From positions 354,882 to 418,881 of the forward strand of contig JAUYSK010000027.1 in NCBI GenBank assembly GCA_030696345.1: a stretch of DNA of 64,000 nt. The letters are read 5' to 3'. Shown in pieces: positions 37,474 through 46,355 of this stretch (positions are counted from its first letter, which is position 1; every line of letters starts with the position of its first letter). A program made the translations under genes and the position numbers. A model generated the notes under the pieces. The model searched no databases, was not told where the DNA came from, and saw only the letters and a program-made list of their open reading frames with translations. The DNA comes from Azonexus sp. (GTDB taxonomy: Bacteria > Pseudomonadota > Gammaproteobacteria > Burkholderiales > Rhodocyclaceae).

Positions 37474-38394
37474 TCACAGCTTGAAGAAGGCCCGCGCAGC
37501 CGCAGCATCGGCCGCGATCTGTGCCTTTAGGGCATCGAAATTGGGAAACCTTTGTTCGTCGCGCAGTTTATGAACGAAACGCACCGAGATGTGCGCCCCG
37601 TAAATGTCGCGATCGAAATCGAAGAGATGCACTTCCAGCAATGGCCGCGTGCCGCCAACCGTAGGCCGGATGCCAAGATTGGCTACGCCGGGCAGCGGCT
37701 TGTCGCCGAGGCCACTGACGGCAACCGCAAAAACGCCGGCCATCGGCAGCGGGTTGTGCTTGATGCGGATATTGGCCGTGGCGAAGCCAAGCTGGCGACC
37801 GAACTTGTCGCCATGTGAAACCTGGCCGTCGATGATGTAGGGCCGACCGAGCAATCGCGCCGCACGCTCCATGTCACCGGTGGCCAGCGCCCTGCGGACA
37901 GCCGAACTGGAAACTCTTTCACCATTGACCGTCACACTCTGCATGGCTTCGACGGTAAAGCCAAAACGCTCGCCAGCCGCTTGCAGAAGCGCAAAATCGC
38001 CAGCCCGGCCCTTGCCGAAACGGAAATCGTCGCCAATGATCAGATGTTTCACCTGCAGGCCGCGAACCAGCACCCGCTCGATGAACTCATCCGCCGATAG
38101 CGCTGCAAAAGCTGCATTGAACGGGCAGACCATGGCCTGGGTCGCGCCCAGATCGCCAAGCAGCTCCAGCTTTTCGCGCAAAGTGGTCAGGCGGGCCGGC
38201 GCCGACTCGGGCGCGAAGAACTCCCGGGGGTGCGGCTCGAAGGTCAGTACGGTGGGCACCAATTGCAGATCGTCTGCCGCTTTGGCCAATTGCTGGACAA
38301 GCGCAGCGTGCCCGAGGTGAACGCCATCAAAATTGCCGATGGCAAGCACTACTGGAGCCGGAACGGGACGCGAGTGACCGCGGAAGACGCGCAT
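37474..38394 (-). CDS. ribF: Bifunctional riboflavin kinase/FAD synthetase
   Basis: Makes FMN and FAD. The 306-residue protein has the adenylyltransferase motif IGNFDGVHLGH, then SSSAVRRAL and the flavokinase domain (RPYIIDGQVSHGDKFGRQLGFATANI). It is first in the ribF-ileS-lspA-fkpB-ispH operon. Confidence 0.97.
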   Translation of the reverse strand: MRVFRGHSRPVPAPVVLAIGNFDGVHLGHAALVQQLAKAADDLQLVPTVLTFEPHPREFFAPESAPARLTTLREKLELLGDLGATQAMVCPFNAAFAALSADEFIERVLVRGLQVKHLIIGDDFRFGKGRAGDFALLQAAGERFGFTVEAMQSVTVNGERVSSSAVRRALATGDMERAARLLGRPYIIDGQVSHGDKFGRQLGFATANIRIKHNPLPMAGVFAVAVSGLGDKPLPGVANLGIRPTVGGTRPLLEVHLFDFDRDIYGAHISVRFVHKLRDEQRFPNFDALKAQIAADAAAARAFFKL

Positions 38395-38420
38395 GAACTT
38401 GGAGCCGAAAAAAACGTTGA

Positions 38421-38426
38421 ATTATA
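38421..38426 (-). promoter_or_regulatory. -10 box of the ribF operon
   Basis: TATAAT on the minus strand about 27 bases before the ribF ATG. The matching -35 is weak. Confidence 0.4.
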
Positions 38427-38504
38427 ACGGCCCAAGCCATGTGCCGGATACGTGAAGTTTGACAATCGGCGGCTCTAATGGCCAGCGTCTGATCCTGCAT
38501 TCGC

Positions 38505-38510
38505 TATAAT
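38505..38510 (+). promoter_or_regulatory. -10 box of the diguanylate cyclase gene
   Basis: TATAAT 38 bases before the ATG at 38549. No good -35 box is seen at the expected distance. Confidence 0.4.
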
Positions 38511-38548
38511 CATTCGTACATTTATCAGATCGTATTGGCCCACCCTGA

Positions 38549-39598
38549 ATGCTTGAAATAATCAGTCATGTCATAAAAATTTCGGCGCGGCGGGATCGCA
38601 CCGAAATCAACGCGGCGATGGCTGATACCCTGCTCAGTCTGTTCAATCCGCAACGACTGACGATTTATCGCTGTTACGCCAGCAAGGCCAAATGCATCGT
38701 CTTTGCCTGCGCGGGCCTGGGGCCGGAAGGCCAGTTTGCCCATAACGCCTACCTGCCGGACCTTAAATATTGCCAGCCGGTCGAAAACGACCCGCTGCTC
38801 AATCGCTGCCGCAACGAATCCTCGGCGGTGCTTGAAGTACTTGAGGATGGCGCCCATCGCATCATCTTCCCGGTCATCGGGCTTGATGAAATCAGCTACC
38901 TGATCGACCTGACGCTAGCGGATGAATTCTCGTCCGACCAGCGCGTTGCCTTGATGGGCCTGATCGAATATTTCGGCAACCACATCGCGCTCCTCGACTA
39001 TGGTGAAGCCGACACCCTGACCGGGCTGTCAAGCCGCAAAACCTTCGACAAGCACCTCTTTGAGTTGCTCGGCAAGGCAGCCGCCGACGAAATGCTTGCC
39101 AACCAGAACGGCAATCAGCATCGGCGGTATGGCGTCGCCGGGCCATCCAATCACTGGCTTGCCGTCTGCGACATAGACCACTTCAAGCACGTCAATGACA
39201 ATTTTGGCCACCTGATCGGCGACGAAGTCCTGATCATGCTTGCCCAACTCATGCGCACATCGTTCCGCTTTGACGACCCGTTATTTCGATTTGGCGGCGA
39301 GGAATTCATCACCTTGCTGCAGCCAACTGATCAGGCTTCGGCGATTGCCACACTGGAGCGCTTCCGGGCAAATGTCGAACGGCAGGTATTCAGCCGTGTC
39401 GGCCATGTCACGATCAGCATCGGCCTCAGCCACCTGCTACCCCACGATTCGCCCACCGATGCCATCGACCGCGCCGACGAAGCGCTCTATTTCGCCAAGA
39501 GAAATGGACGCAACCGCGTCGAATGCTACGAAAAACTGGTTGCCAGCAAGCAGCTCGATGCCAAGGGAATCGCCAAGGGCGAAATCGAGTTGTTTTGA
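38549..39598 (+). CDS. Diguanylate cyclase with N-terminal GAF-like domain
   Basis: Cytosolic 349-residue protein. Residues 1-150 look like a GAF-type sensor (LTIYRCYASKAKC, RIIFPVIGLDEISYLID). The GGDEF domain begins at DTLTGLSSRKTFD and has the active-site variant FGGEEFITLL near residue 248, fully competent in the family. The region before it (RTSFRFDDPLFRFGGEEF) has no RxxD I-site, so product inhibition may be absent. It stands alone. Confidence 0.92.
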   Translation: MLEIISHVIKISARRDRTEINAAMADTLLSLFNPQRLTIYRCYASKAKCIVFACAGLGPEGQFAHNAYLPDLKYCQPVENDPLLNRCRNESSAVLEVLEDGAHRIIFPVIGLDEISYLIDLTLADEFSSDQRVALMGLIEYFGNHIALLDYGEADTLTGLSSRKTFDKHLFELLGKAAADEMLANQNGNQHRRYGVAGPSNHWLAVCDIDHFKHVNDNFGHLIGDEVLIMLAQLMRTSFRFDDPLFRFGGEEFITLLQPTDQASAIATLERFRANVERQVFSRVGHVTISIGLSHLLPHDSPTDAIDRADEALYFAKRNGRNRVECYEKLVASKQLDAKGIAKGEIELF

Positions 39599-39656
39599 AT
39601 TTCTCAGTCCGGTCTTGACCCGGAATCCAGCCTCAGCCCTGTGACAGGCAAAGAAA

Positions 39657-40580
39657 TTACCTGACTTTCAGTTCGTCGTCAGGAAAATACGGCAACAATG
39701 CCTTTGCCGCCTTGATTCTCTGGCGCGTACTCGCCGAAGGGTCATTCATGACCGCCAGGAGAAAACTTTTCGGGTCGGCGTAATTGCTGCCCACAGTCAG
39801 CAAATCTGGTTGTGGACTCCTCGCTGCAAGCACTGGCAGGGCGGCAGCTTGAATCGGCACATCGACCGTTTGCACCTCGTGACTCGCGTCGGCGCTGCAA
39901 TCCGGCTGAGCCTCTGCCCGAAGCATATCGAGCACCCGGTGAAATGCCCCGTCCTTGATGCTTTTCAAGGAAGCAAGCATGGATGCCTGCCTTTCCAGAT
40001 TCGGCGCCATTTCCAGCCCCGGCTCGACAACAAACATGCTCCCCATGCTCGGGTCGATGAATGCCGACCATTTTCCGGTCGCATTGTGCAAGGCCGGCAC
40101 CAGCGCCACGATGGACTTGCCGGCAGATGCAGGCAAGTCGGCACCCGGATGGAGTTCCAGACAAGAAACAGGGATGCCATACAGATATTTGACGCGAAGT
40201 GCATCGAGAAAATCCATTGCCTGCTCCACAGAGACCGGCTCAGCCAAAGAAAACCAGATTCGATACCCTGCCCGGCCCGACACCGAAACAGCTGGAGCCG
40301 GCAGATCCAGATCATTCAGTACAGCCCGATAGAGATTTGCCACTAGCTCCCAATCGCTCGCCCGCTTGAAACTGACAACCATGACCCGTGCCATCCCCGC
40401 CGCACTGACCAGATCGAGCCCTGCACCGGCATCTCCCGCCAGTACTTTAGCCACGACCTCAGGAGACAAGTCGCCCTCAGCAAGGTCAGTGACCTTGCCA
40501 GCCGCATCCTGTCTCCGACTATGCCATTGCTGGCCGGGAAGAAAATAAAGGCGCTGCAGCTCTGCGATCAGTTTATTCAT
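39657..40580 (-). CDS. Uncharacterised protein, distant primase-like N-terminal domain
   Basis: A 307-residue protein I cannot name. Residues about 65-150 (VMVVSFKRAS, then SVSGRAGYRIWFSLAEPVS) recall the fold of archaeo-eukaryotic primases, whose 'SGxGxHxW' strand is similar, but the acidic DxD expected on the preceding strand is not visible. The last 36 residues (SFLLAVMNDPSASTRQRIKA, ending ALLPYFPDDE) resemble a helical motif common in phage packaging and related proteins. A 21-base gap follows the outer-membrane protein gene on the same strand. Both similarities are by eye only. Confidence 0.55.
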   Translation of the reverse strand: MNKLIAELQRLYFLPGQQWHSRRQDAAGKVTDLAEGDLSPEVVAKVLAGDAGAGLDLVSAAGMARVMVVSFKRASDWELVANLYRAVLNDLDLPAPAVSVSGRAGYRIWFSLAEPVSVEQAMDFLDALRVKYLYGIPVSCLELHPGADLPASAGKSIVALVPALHNATGKWSAFIDPSMGSMFVVEPGLEMAPNLERQASMLASLKSIKDGAFHRVLDMLRAEAQPDCSADASHEVQTVDVPIQAAALPVLAARSPQPDLLTVGSNYADPKSFLLAVMNDPSASTRQRIKAAKALLPYFPDDELKVR

Positions 40581-40601
40581 CGACCGGGTAGCCCTAAGCG
40601 A

Positions 40602-41510
40602 TCAGAAGCGCGCAGAGAAAGTGGCACCGAAAAGCGGGGCGATATCAAAGTCGACCTGACTTACCTTGTCACCAGAGGAATTCTCGACTCGAAGCTGCCC
40701 TGCAGTTACAACACCCGCGTAGAGGCTCAGGGACATCCGGCCGTCAAAAGCGTGCGTCGCGCGGAGAAACACCGGCACGCTACGCTCCTCGCCAATGCCG
40801 TTTGCAACAGGCCCGTCATTGCTCAAGCGAAAACGCGAGCTGCGCCATGCTGCGCCGACACCAACGTTCCAGCCGCTGTCAAAGCGGTACTCGAGTTCCA
40901 GGCCGGCCGCGCCAGTAGGCCCGGCGGGGAGCGGGTTCACCAGCCGCCATTTATCACTCAAGCGCCAATCGATCAGCACGTAAGGGAAGACGCTGGTCTT
41001 GTCGATACGGTTGAATACCCCCATACCGACCCCAAGCCGGTTGCCATCCTGAAAACGCTTGCTGGCCGAGACGATACCGCCCCATGCAAACGAGTCGCCA
41101 GCGTCAGCGCCATTTTCCTGAAACCAGTCGAAGGAGGGGGTGACGCCTACTCCCCAGCCGTCCTTCAACCCAAGCACTAAAGGAATCGCCACGCCGTAGC
41201 GCTGCACGGTGCCCCAAGGCGCCGTGCCACCAAAGCGAACCGGGTTTGAAAATGAATAGTCAGTGTAGTCATAGCTGAGTGTCACACCGGCGCGACTGCC
41301 TTGCCCCAGGTCAGCCGAAACACCCGCACGAACAAGGGCGCTCCTGCTGCTGTAGCGCCCCCCACCATCGAGATCGCTGTCGCCCTGAAATACCGGGGAG
41401 ACAGAGACGGAGGATGTCCAGCCAATCTCCTGCGAGTGAGCCACGCCCGCTGTCGCGAGCGTCAGAGCAAGCAACATCGAACATGGGTAAAGCGATATGT
41501 TGAACCTCAT
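40602..41510 (-). CDS. Outer-membrane beta-barrel protein (DUF6268-like)
   Basis: A 302-residue protein with a signal peptide (cleavage after VAHSQ) and alternating aromatic beta-strands ending in Phe (FGATFSARF), as in outer-membrane barrels. Segments such as YSSRSALVRAGVSADLGQG and LELEYRFDSGWNVGVGAAW suggest a DUF6268-type barrel. No function is assigned. It could be co-transcribed with the gene downstream. Confidence 0.7.
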   Translation of the reverse strand: MRFNISLYPCSMLLALTLATAGVAHSQEIGWTSSVSVSPVFQGDSDLDGGGRYSSRSALVRAGVSADLGQGSRAGVTLSYDYTDYSFSNPVRFGGTAPWGTVQRYGVAIPLVLGLKDGWGVGVTPSFDWFQENGADAGDSFAWGGIVSASKRFQDGNRLGVGMGVFNRIDKTSVFPYVLIDWRLSDKWRLVNPLPAGPTGAAGLELEYRFDSGWNVGVGAAWRSSRFRLSNDGPVANGIGEERSVPVFLRATHAFDGRMSLSLYAGVVTAGQLRVENSSGDKVSQVDFDIAPLFGATFSARF

Positions 41511-41616
41511 CGAAACTCCAAATGGGCAAAAGCAGAAATTTCAGGGCGGAAGGCTTGGAGTGACAGGTAACGGATTTCTTCCATCACTTCACTGACCGAA
41601 GTCGAAGGGAATGCTT

Positions 41617-41829
41617 TCAGGATATGAGTTCAGCTTCAAATCCTGAATCTACGATGGCCTCGAGAATATCATCCGGACTAACGAATCTGCCGTGCTCAAT
41701 ACAGGCTTCGCCCTTTTCCAGTGATATTTCGATCTGGCCGATATTTGGCAAGTCCTGAATGGCGTTGGCCAGAGTGCGTACGCAGTGCTCGTCCTTCAGG
41801 CCAGTGATTTTGAAAATCGAACTTTGCAT
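41617..41829 (-). CDS. HMA-like small protein without CXXC
   Basis: A 70-residue protein with the beta-alpha-beta-beta-alpha-beta pattern of heavy-metal-associated domains (SSIFKITGLKDEHCVRTLAN, ISLEKGEACIEHG, DDILEAIVDSGFEAEL). The copper motif MxCxxC is reduced to KDEHC, one Cys, so normal Cu(I) binding is unlikely; a second Cys in GEACIEHG might contribute. The ATG at 41829 is preferred over a TTG start at 41904. Confidence 0.7.
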   Translation of the reverse strand: MQSSIFKITGLKDEHCVRTLANAIQDLPNIGQIEISLEKGEACIEHGRFVSPDDILEAIVDSGFEAELIS

Positions 41830-41919
41830 GATGCGCCCGCCAGTTGTTGAGTCCTGATGCAATCGGGCAACAATTTCTTCGGGAAGTTCGCCAACCGGGG
41901 ACAATTGGCCAGATTCCGT

Positions 41920-41958
41920 AGGTAACGACTCTATTTCCTAGATAACGACTTTATTTAG
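41920..41958. repeat. Near-perfect 20-bp direct repeat upstream of the HMA-like gene
   Basis: GGTAACGACTCTATTTCCTA is followed directly by GATAACGACTTTATTTAG. The two copies share TAACGACT and TATTT at a 20-base period, two helical turns, between the HMA-like gene and the amiC stop. It could be an operator for the HMA-like gene. Confidence 0.45.
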
Positions 41959-41966
41959 TTCACCCA

Positions 41967-43286
41967 TCAACCGAGGGCAGCGAGTCTCGCCTTGGGGCCT
42001 GGCGGGTGCTTGATGAAATATTGCCGAATGCCGCGCACGATGGCTTCAGCCAGCTTTTCCTGATAAGCATCGTCATTCAGGCGGCGCTCTTCTTCTGGAT
42101 TGGAAATGAAGGCGGTTTCGATCAAGGCAGAAGGAATATCCGGCGCCTTGAGCACGGCGAAGCTGGCCTGCTCGACACTGTTCTTGTGCAGCGTATTGAC
42201 TGCACCCAATTCGCCAAGCAGGTATTTTCCCAGCTTGAGGCTATCGTTGATGGTTGCCGTTTGCGACAAATCGAGCAGCGTGCGGGCCAGGAACAGATCC
42301 TTGGCGCCGAGATTAACCCCACCAACCAAGTCAGCGTCGTTTTCCCGTTGAGCCAACAGGCGGGCCTGCGTGCTCGACGCGCCGCGTTCGGAAAGGACAA
42401 ATACTGACGAACCGCGGGCATCCGGCTTGATCCAGGCATCGGCGTGGATCGACAGGAAGAGGTCGGACTGCACGCGCCGCGCCTTCTGCACGCGCATCTG
42501 TAGCGGCACGAAGTAATCTGAATCACGGGTCAGCACGGCCCGCATGTTGGGCTCGGCATCGATCCGTGCCTTCAGGCGCTTGGCCACTTGCAGCGTGACA
42601 TTCTTTTCGTAGGAGCCGCCCTTGCCGATGGCGCCAGGATCTTCGCCCCCATGCCCGGGATCAAGCGTGATGGTCACCAGACGGTCGACAATCGGCTTGC
42701 CGGATTTCTTGCTGGTATGAACCTCCGGGCCTTCAGGCGTTTTTTCAGCTCTCTTGTCAGCCAGGGGCTCCGGCTCGATTTTCATCGGCTCAACGGCATC
42801 CTGACGGCCTTCGAGCAGCGCCATCAGAGGATCCGGCGGATTGACCGGGTAAACGTCCAGCACCAGCCGATGGCCGTATTCGCCGACTGGCGCAAGGGTA
42901 AACACCTGCGGATTGACCTTGCTCTTCAATTCCATGACCAGGCGCACGACACCTGGCTTGAAGCGCCCGGCCCGTAGCAGCTTGATGTTGGGATCGTCAG
43001 TCGCCACCTTGCGGGCGAGGCTGTCGAGCACACTGTTGAATTCGACACCTTCGATATCGACGACCAGACGGTCCGGATTTTCGACGGTGAAATGCGTGTA
43101 CTTGAGCGGCGCGTCGTGTTCGAGCGTGACGCGTGTGTAATCGGCAGCCGGCCAGATGCGCACGGCGAGCACGGAGGGCAGCTTCGCCGCGGCACCCGCC
43201 AGCGGCGAAACAGAAAGAATCAGCGAGGCGCCGGCGTAGCGAAGTAGCTGCCGTCGTCCCAGGCTGAGACCAGCCCTTTTATGCAT
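41967..43286 (-). CDS. amiC: N-acetylmuramoyl-L-alanine amidase AmiC
   Basis: Periplasmic amidase of 439 residues that splits septal peptidoglycan. The N-terminus carries a twin-arginine signal (SLGRRQLLRYAGASLIL), followed by an AMIN domain (about 40-150), a Pro/Lys linker and an Amidase_3 domain with TLDPGHGGEDPG, the zinc Glu in GGSYEKNV, SIHADAW, and the catalytic Glu in ALIETAFISN. The 3' end of tsaE overlaps its 5' end by 67 bases. Confidence 0.95.
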   Translation of the reverse strand: MHKRAGLSLGRRQLLRYAGASLILSVSPLAGAAAKLPSVLAVRIWPAADYTRVTLEHDAPLKYTHFTVENPDRLVVDIEGVEFNSVLDSLARKVATDDPNIKLLRAGRFKPGVVRLVMELKSKVNPQVFTLAPVGEYGHRLVLDVYPVNPPDPLMALLEGRQDAVEPMKIEPEPLADKRAEKTPEGPEVHTSKKSGKPIVDRLVTITLDPGHGGEDPGAIGKGGSYEKNVTLQVAKRLKARIDAEPNMRAVLTRDSDYFVPLQMRVQKARRVQSDLFLSIHADAWIKPDARGSSVFVLSERGASSTQARLLAQRENDADLVGGVNLGAKDLFLARTLLDLSQTATINDSLKLGKYLLGELGAVNTLHKNSVEQASFAVLKAPDIPSALIETAFISNPEEERRLNDDAYQEKLAEAIVRGIRQYFIKHPPGPKARLAALG

Positions 43287-43735
43287 TGCGTCCCTTCCGG
43301 TGTATCTGCCAGGGCTTCGAGGACACGCCCGAGACCTGCATGATGAAGGCGCAGCCGCAAGTCTGGCGACGGAACGCAGCCTTGAGCGCGCTCCGGCCAC
43401 TCGACCAGACAGACTGCAGCATCGTTAAAGTATTCGTCAAAGCCCGCATCGGAGAACTCCTCCCGCGACTCGAAACGATAAAAATCAAAGTGATATAAGT
43501 ATAAGCTCGAAACTACGTAAACTTCAACCAGTGAATAAGTCGGACTTTTCACCGGCCCGATATGACCGAGGGCGCGAATCATGGCGCGGACCAGGGTTGT
43601 CTTGCCGGTACCGAGGTCGCCTTCGAGAAAGATCACCAGCCCGGGCTGCAATAACGGCGCCAGCGCTTCACCCAGTCGCTGGGTCGCAGCCTCGTCGGGC
43701 AATTGGAAAACGGCGGTAACATCGGGGCTATGCAC
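43220..43735 (-). CDS. tsaE: tRNA t6A synthesis ATPase TsaE
   Basis: ATPase of the TsaBDE complex that makes threonylcarbamoyladenosine at tRNA position 37. It has the P-loop FLEGDLGTGKTTLVRAMI and SPTYSLVEVY, then HFDFYRFES and VEWPERA. The likely start is GTG at 43735, eight bases after GGAG. The 171-residue product is slightly long because the C-terminus runs 67 bases into amiC in another frame. Confidence 0.93.
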   Translation of the reverse strand: MHSPDVTAVFQLPDEAATQRLGEALAPLLQPGLVIFLEGDLGTGKTTLVRAMIRALGHIGPVKSPTYSLVEVYVVSSLYLYHFDFYRFESREEFSDAGFDEYFNDAAVCLVEWPERAQGCVPSPDLRLRLHHAGLGRVLEALADTPEGTQCIKGLVSAWDDGSYFATPAPR

Positions 43736-44776
43736 GATCAAGACTCCACGGTGGATTACGTAGCGCTCAAGGAAAAAATCCGCGAGGCCGGCCAGAAACT
43801 CGGCTTTGCCGCCATTGGCGTGGCGCGGGCCGACCCAGGTCAGGCGGCCGAACATTTGCGTCAATGGCTGGCCGAGGGCTGCCACGGCGAGATGGATTAT
43901 ATGGCCCGCCATGCCGAATTACGTGCCCAACCATCGTTACTGCACCCCGGAACGCTCACCGTGATCAGTGCTGCGGTGGACTACCTCCCACACACTAAAA
44001 CCACCGAAGACCCCGCGCAGGCAGCGATCTCCCGTTACGCCCAAGGCCGTGACTACCACAAGGTTGTGCGAACTTGGCTGCAAAAACTGGCCGATGCCAT
44101 TGCTGTCATCATCGGCACTTTTGGCTACCGGGTTTTCTCCGATTCGGCCCCGGTCATGGAAGTCGAATTTGCCCGTCAGGCTGGCATAGGCTGGCGCGGC
44201 AAACACACGCTGCTGCTTTCAAAACAAGGCTCATGGCGCTTTCTCGGCGAAATCTATACGGATCTGCCGCTCCCGCCCGACGCTCCTGTCGAAGAACATT
44301 GCGGCACCTGTACCGCCTGCCTCACGGCCTGCCCAACCGGGGCCATCGTCGCGCCTTACAAGGTTGATGCCCGGCGCTGCATTTCTTACCTGACCATCGA
44401 ACTGGCCGGGGCTATTCCCGAAGAGTTCCGTCCGCTGATCGGCAACCGCATCTACGGCTGCGACGATTGCCAGCTCTGTTGCCCCTGGAATCGCTTCGCC
44501 CAACTGGGCGACGCGGAATTCGCAGCGCGCCTTGGACTGGATGCGGCATCGCTGATTGATCTGTTTGCCTGGACCGAGCCGCAATTCAACGACCGCCTGG
44601 CCGGCAATCCAATCCGCCGCATCGGGCATGAACGCTGGCTACGCAATATCGCCATCGCCCTGGGAAATTCGACAGTGTCGCCCGAAACCCTGGCCGCGCT
44701 AAAAGGCCGGGCTGACGATCCATCATCACTGGTTCGCGAGCATGTCGCCTGGGCGCTGGCGAGGCTTGCCGGCTAA
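43730..44776 (+). CDS. queG: Epoxyqueuosine reductase
   Basis: Cobalamin- and iron-sulfur-dependent last step of queuosine synthesis. The 348-residue protein has two [4Fe-4S] motifs, CGTCTACLTACPTGAI and CDDCQLCCPWNRFA, and a C-terminal HEAT-like end. ATG at 43730 is preceded seven bases upstream by TAACAT and no ribosome site, another possible leaderless start. It overlaps the divergent tsaE start by six bases. Confidence 0.96.
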   Translation: MHDQDSTVDYVALKEKIREAGQKLGFAAIGVARADPGQAAEHLRQWLAEGCHGEMDYMARHAELRAQPSLLHPGTLTVISAAVDYLPHTKTTEDPAQAAISRYAQGRDYHKVVRTWLQKLADAIAVIIGTFGYRVFSDSAPVMEVEFARQAGIGWRGKHTLLLSKQGSWRFLGEIYTDLPLPPDAPVEEHCGTCTACLTACPTGAIVAPYKVDARRCISYLTIELAGAIPEEFRPLIGNRIYGCDDCQLCCPWNRFAQLGDAEFAARLGLDAASLIDLFAWTEPQFNDRLAGNPIRRIGHERWLRNIAIALGNSTVSPETLAALKGRADDPSSLVREHVAWALARLAG

Positions 44777-44787
44777 AGCCCGGCTAC

Positions 44788-45630
44788 TCAGCCCCGCGCT
44801 ACCGGCCGAGCAGGGTCAGCGCACCATTCGCTCCACGATCCGGCATAAAGGCGGGAGCCGGACAAGCCGGCAATTTCCATCGCCAGTATGTTGTGACAGG
44901 CAGAAACGCCGGAGCCGCACTGATGCACCACCTGATCCGGCAAACACCCGGCGAGCACAGCCAACCATTCGGTGCGCAACTCGGCGGCCGGCTTGAAACG
45001 ACCATCGGCTCGCAAATTGAGCTGAAAAAAGCGGTTGACCGCACCGGGGATATGGCCACCGACCGGATCAATTGTCTCGTTCTCGCCACGGAAGCGCTCC
45101 GGACCACGGGCATCAATCAGATGCATCCGCGAGGTCGCCAGAAACGACTGCACGTAATCCGCATTGACCAGCACATCACGTGGCTCGGCAACAAAGCTGA
45201 CCGGGCGGCTGGCCGGAAGCGTGGCGTTCAGCGCGCCACCGGCTGCCTGCCAGGCCTGCATTCCGCCATCGAGCAGCGCCACGCGATCATGGCCGAGCCA
45301 GCGCAGCAACCACCAGAGGCGACCAGCAATCATGCCTTGCGCGTCGTCGTAAATGACGACCTGCGTTTGCGGACCAATACCAATCTCGCCCAGCCGCTGG
45401 GCCAGCTTTTCCGGATCAGGTAGCGGATGGCGCCCATTGCAACCATTCATCGGGCCAGAGAGGTCACGATCGCAATGCAGGAAGACCGCACCGGGAAGGT
45501 GAGCTTCGCCATAGACCCGATCACCGTAAGTGGTATCGGCCAGCTGGTGACGAACATCGATTACCCGCCAGTCCGGATCAGCGAGATGTGCCTGCAGTGT
45601 GGCGACATCGACCAGGGTCGTGTAACTCAT
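44788..45630 (-). CDS. Thiosulfate/3-mercaptopyruvate sulfurtransferase
   Basis: Two-domain rhodanese of 280 residues. The C-terminal domain has the active loop HQCGSGVSAC, with the persulfide Cys in CGSGV as in 3-mercaptopyruvate sulfurtransferases. The N-terminal domain keeps VIDVRHQLADTTYG. ATG overlaps the upstream STAS-like stop as ATGA. A 57-codon upstream extension was rejected. Confidence 0.9.
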   Translation of the reverse strand: MSYTTLVDVATLQAHLADPDWRVIDVRHQLADTTYGDRVYGEAHLPGAVFLHCDRDLSGPMNGCNGRHPLPDPEKLAQRLGEIGIGPQTQVVIYDDAQGMIAGRLWWLLRWLGHDRVALLDGGMQAWQAAGGALNATLPASRPVSFVAEPRDVLVNADYVQSFLATSRMHLIDARGPERFRGENETIDPVGGHIPGAVNRFFQLNLRADGRFKPAAELRTEWLAVLAGCLPDQVVHQCGSGVSACHNILAMEIAGLSGSRLYAGSWSEWCADPARPVARG

Positions 45631-45974
45631 ATGCCGTCCAGCCAGCCTTTGGCTTCGTCGGCGTTTTCGAAGACTTCGACGTCGGCATTGACGAAGGTCT
45701 GCGACAACCAGGCGCTCCACGTCACCCACTGACTGTCGGTGACCACGGCGACGCGCTTGAAATCGTTGGCATGGGCGCGCGAGAACTTGATCTCTTCCCA
45801 CGCCACATCCAACGTCAGGCCGGCCATCTGGCTCAGATCGAAGAAAAGATCAACCGGGCCTTCGAACTGGACCTTGAAATTGACGACTTCCTCGAACTCC
45901 TTGTAATCAGCCAAGGTAAATTCGCCGAACACAGCCACGCTGACACGGCTCGGTTGGTGGTCGATGACGATCAT
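45627..45974 (-). CDS. STAS/SpoIIAA-like protein
   Basis: Cytosolic 115-residue alpha/beta protein of the SpoIIAA-like STAS family (DUF3478 type: VDLFFDLSQMAGLTLDVAWEEIKF, FKRVAVVTDSQWVTW, VEVFENADEAKGWL). Members bind lipids or sit near transporters; function is open. Translationally coupled to the sulfurtransferase. Confidence 0.85.
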   Translation of the reverse strand: MIVIDHQPSRVSVAVFGEFTLADYKEFEEVVNFKVQFEGPVDLFFDLSQMAGLTLDVAWEEIKFSRAHANDFKRVAVVTDSQWVTWSAWLSQTFVNADVEVFENADEAKGWLDGI

Positions 45975-46056
45975 GGTTTTGCTCCGTTGTTGTTTGGATC
46001 AGTTTAGCCCGAAAAGCGCTGCCGGCATCGGCCCGAAGGGAAGCTCGGCAATAAAA

Positions 46057-46292
46057 TCACTGCTCCTTGTCACCTGACTTCAACACTGCCTCGACCTCCG
46101 GCAGCAGGGCAACGGCCGCCAGCCTTGCCTCGCCGGCTCTCCCACTCGCCGCTCTCGGCTTCGCTGCGCAGGCGCAAAAGGAAATACTTGAACTGCTTGC
46201 CCATTTTTCGCTGGCTGGCTTCGGCTGCCGACCACAGCCAGCCAGATGGCTAGAGTGGCAACCGGCACCCAGAGGATTTCACTCAACGTCAT
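46057..46292 (-). pseudogene. Probable frameshifted small gene
   Basis: This 380-base gap holds three coding-like stretches on one strand in three successive frames: MTLSEILWVPVATLAIWLAV (hydrophobic, frame 1), MGKQFKYFLLRLRSEAESGE (frame 2) and EARLAAVALLPEVEAVLKSG to a TGA (frame 3). Together they read like two overlapping small membrane or soluble proteins, or one broken gene. No family recognised. Confidence 0.35.
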
Positions 46293-46355
46293 CGCCAGAT
46301 ATTTCCCGAAATGGATATTCGCCGCATTCTACGACGTCAGGCTATGCTGATCGAA

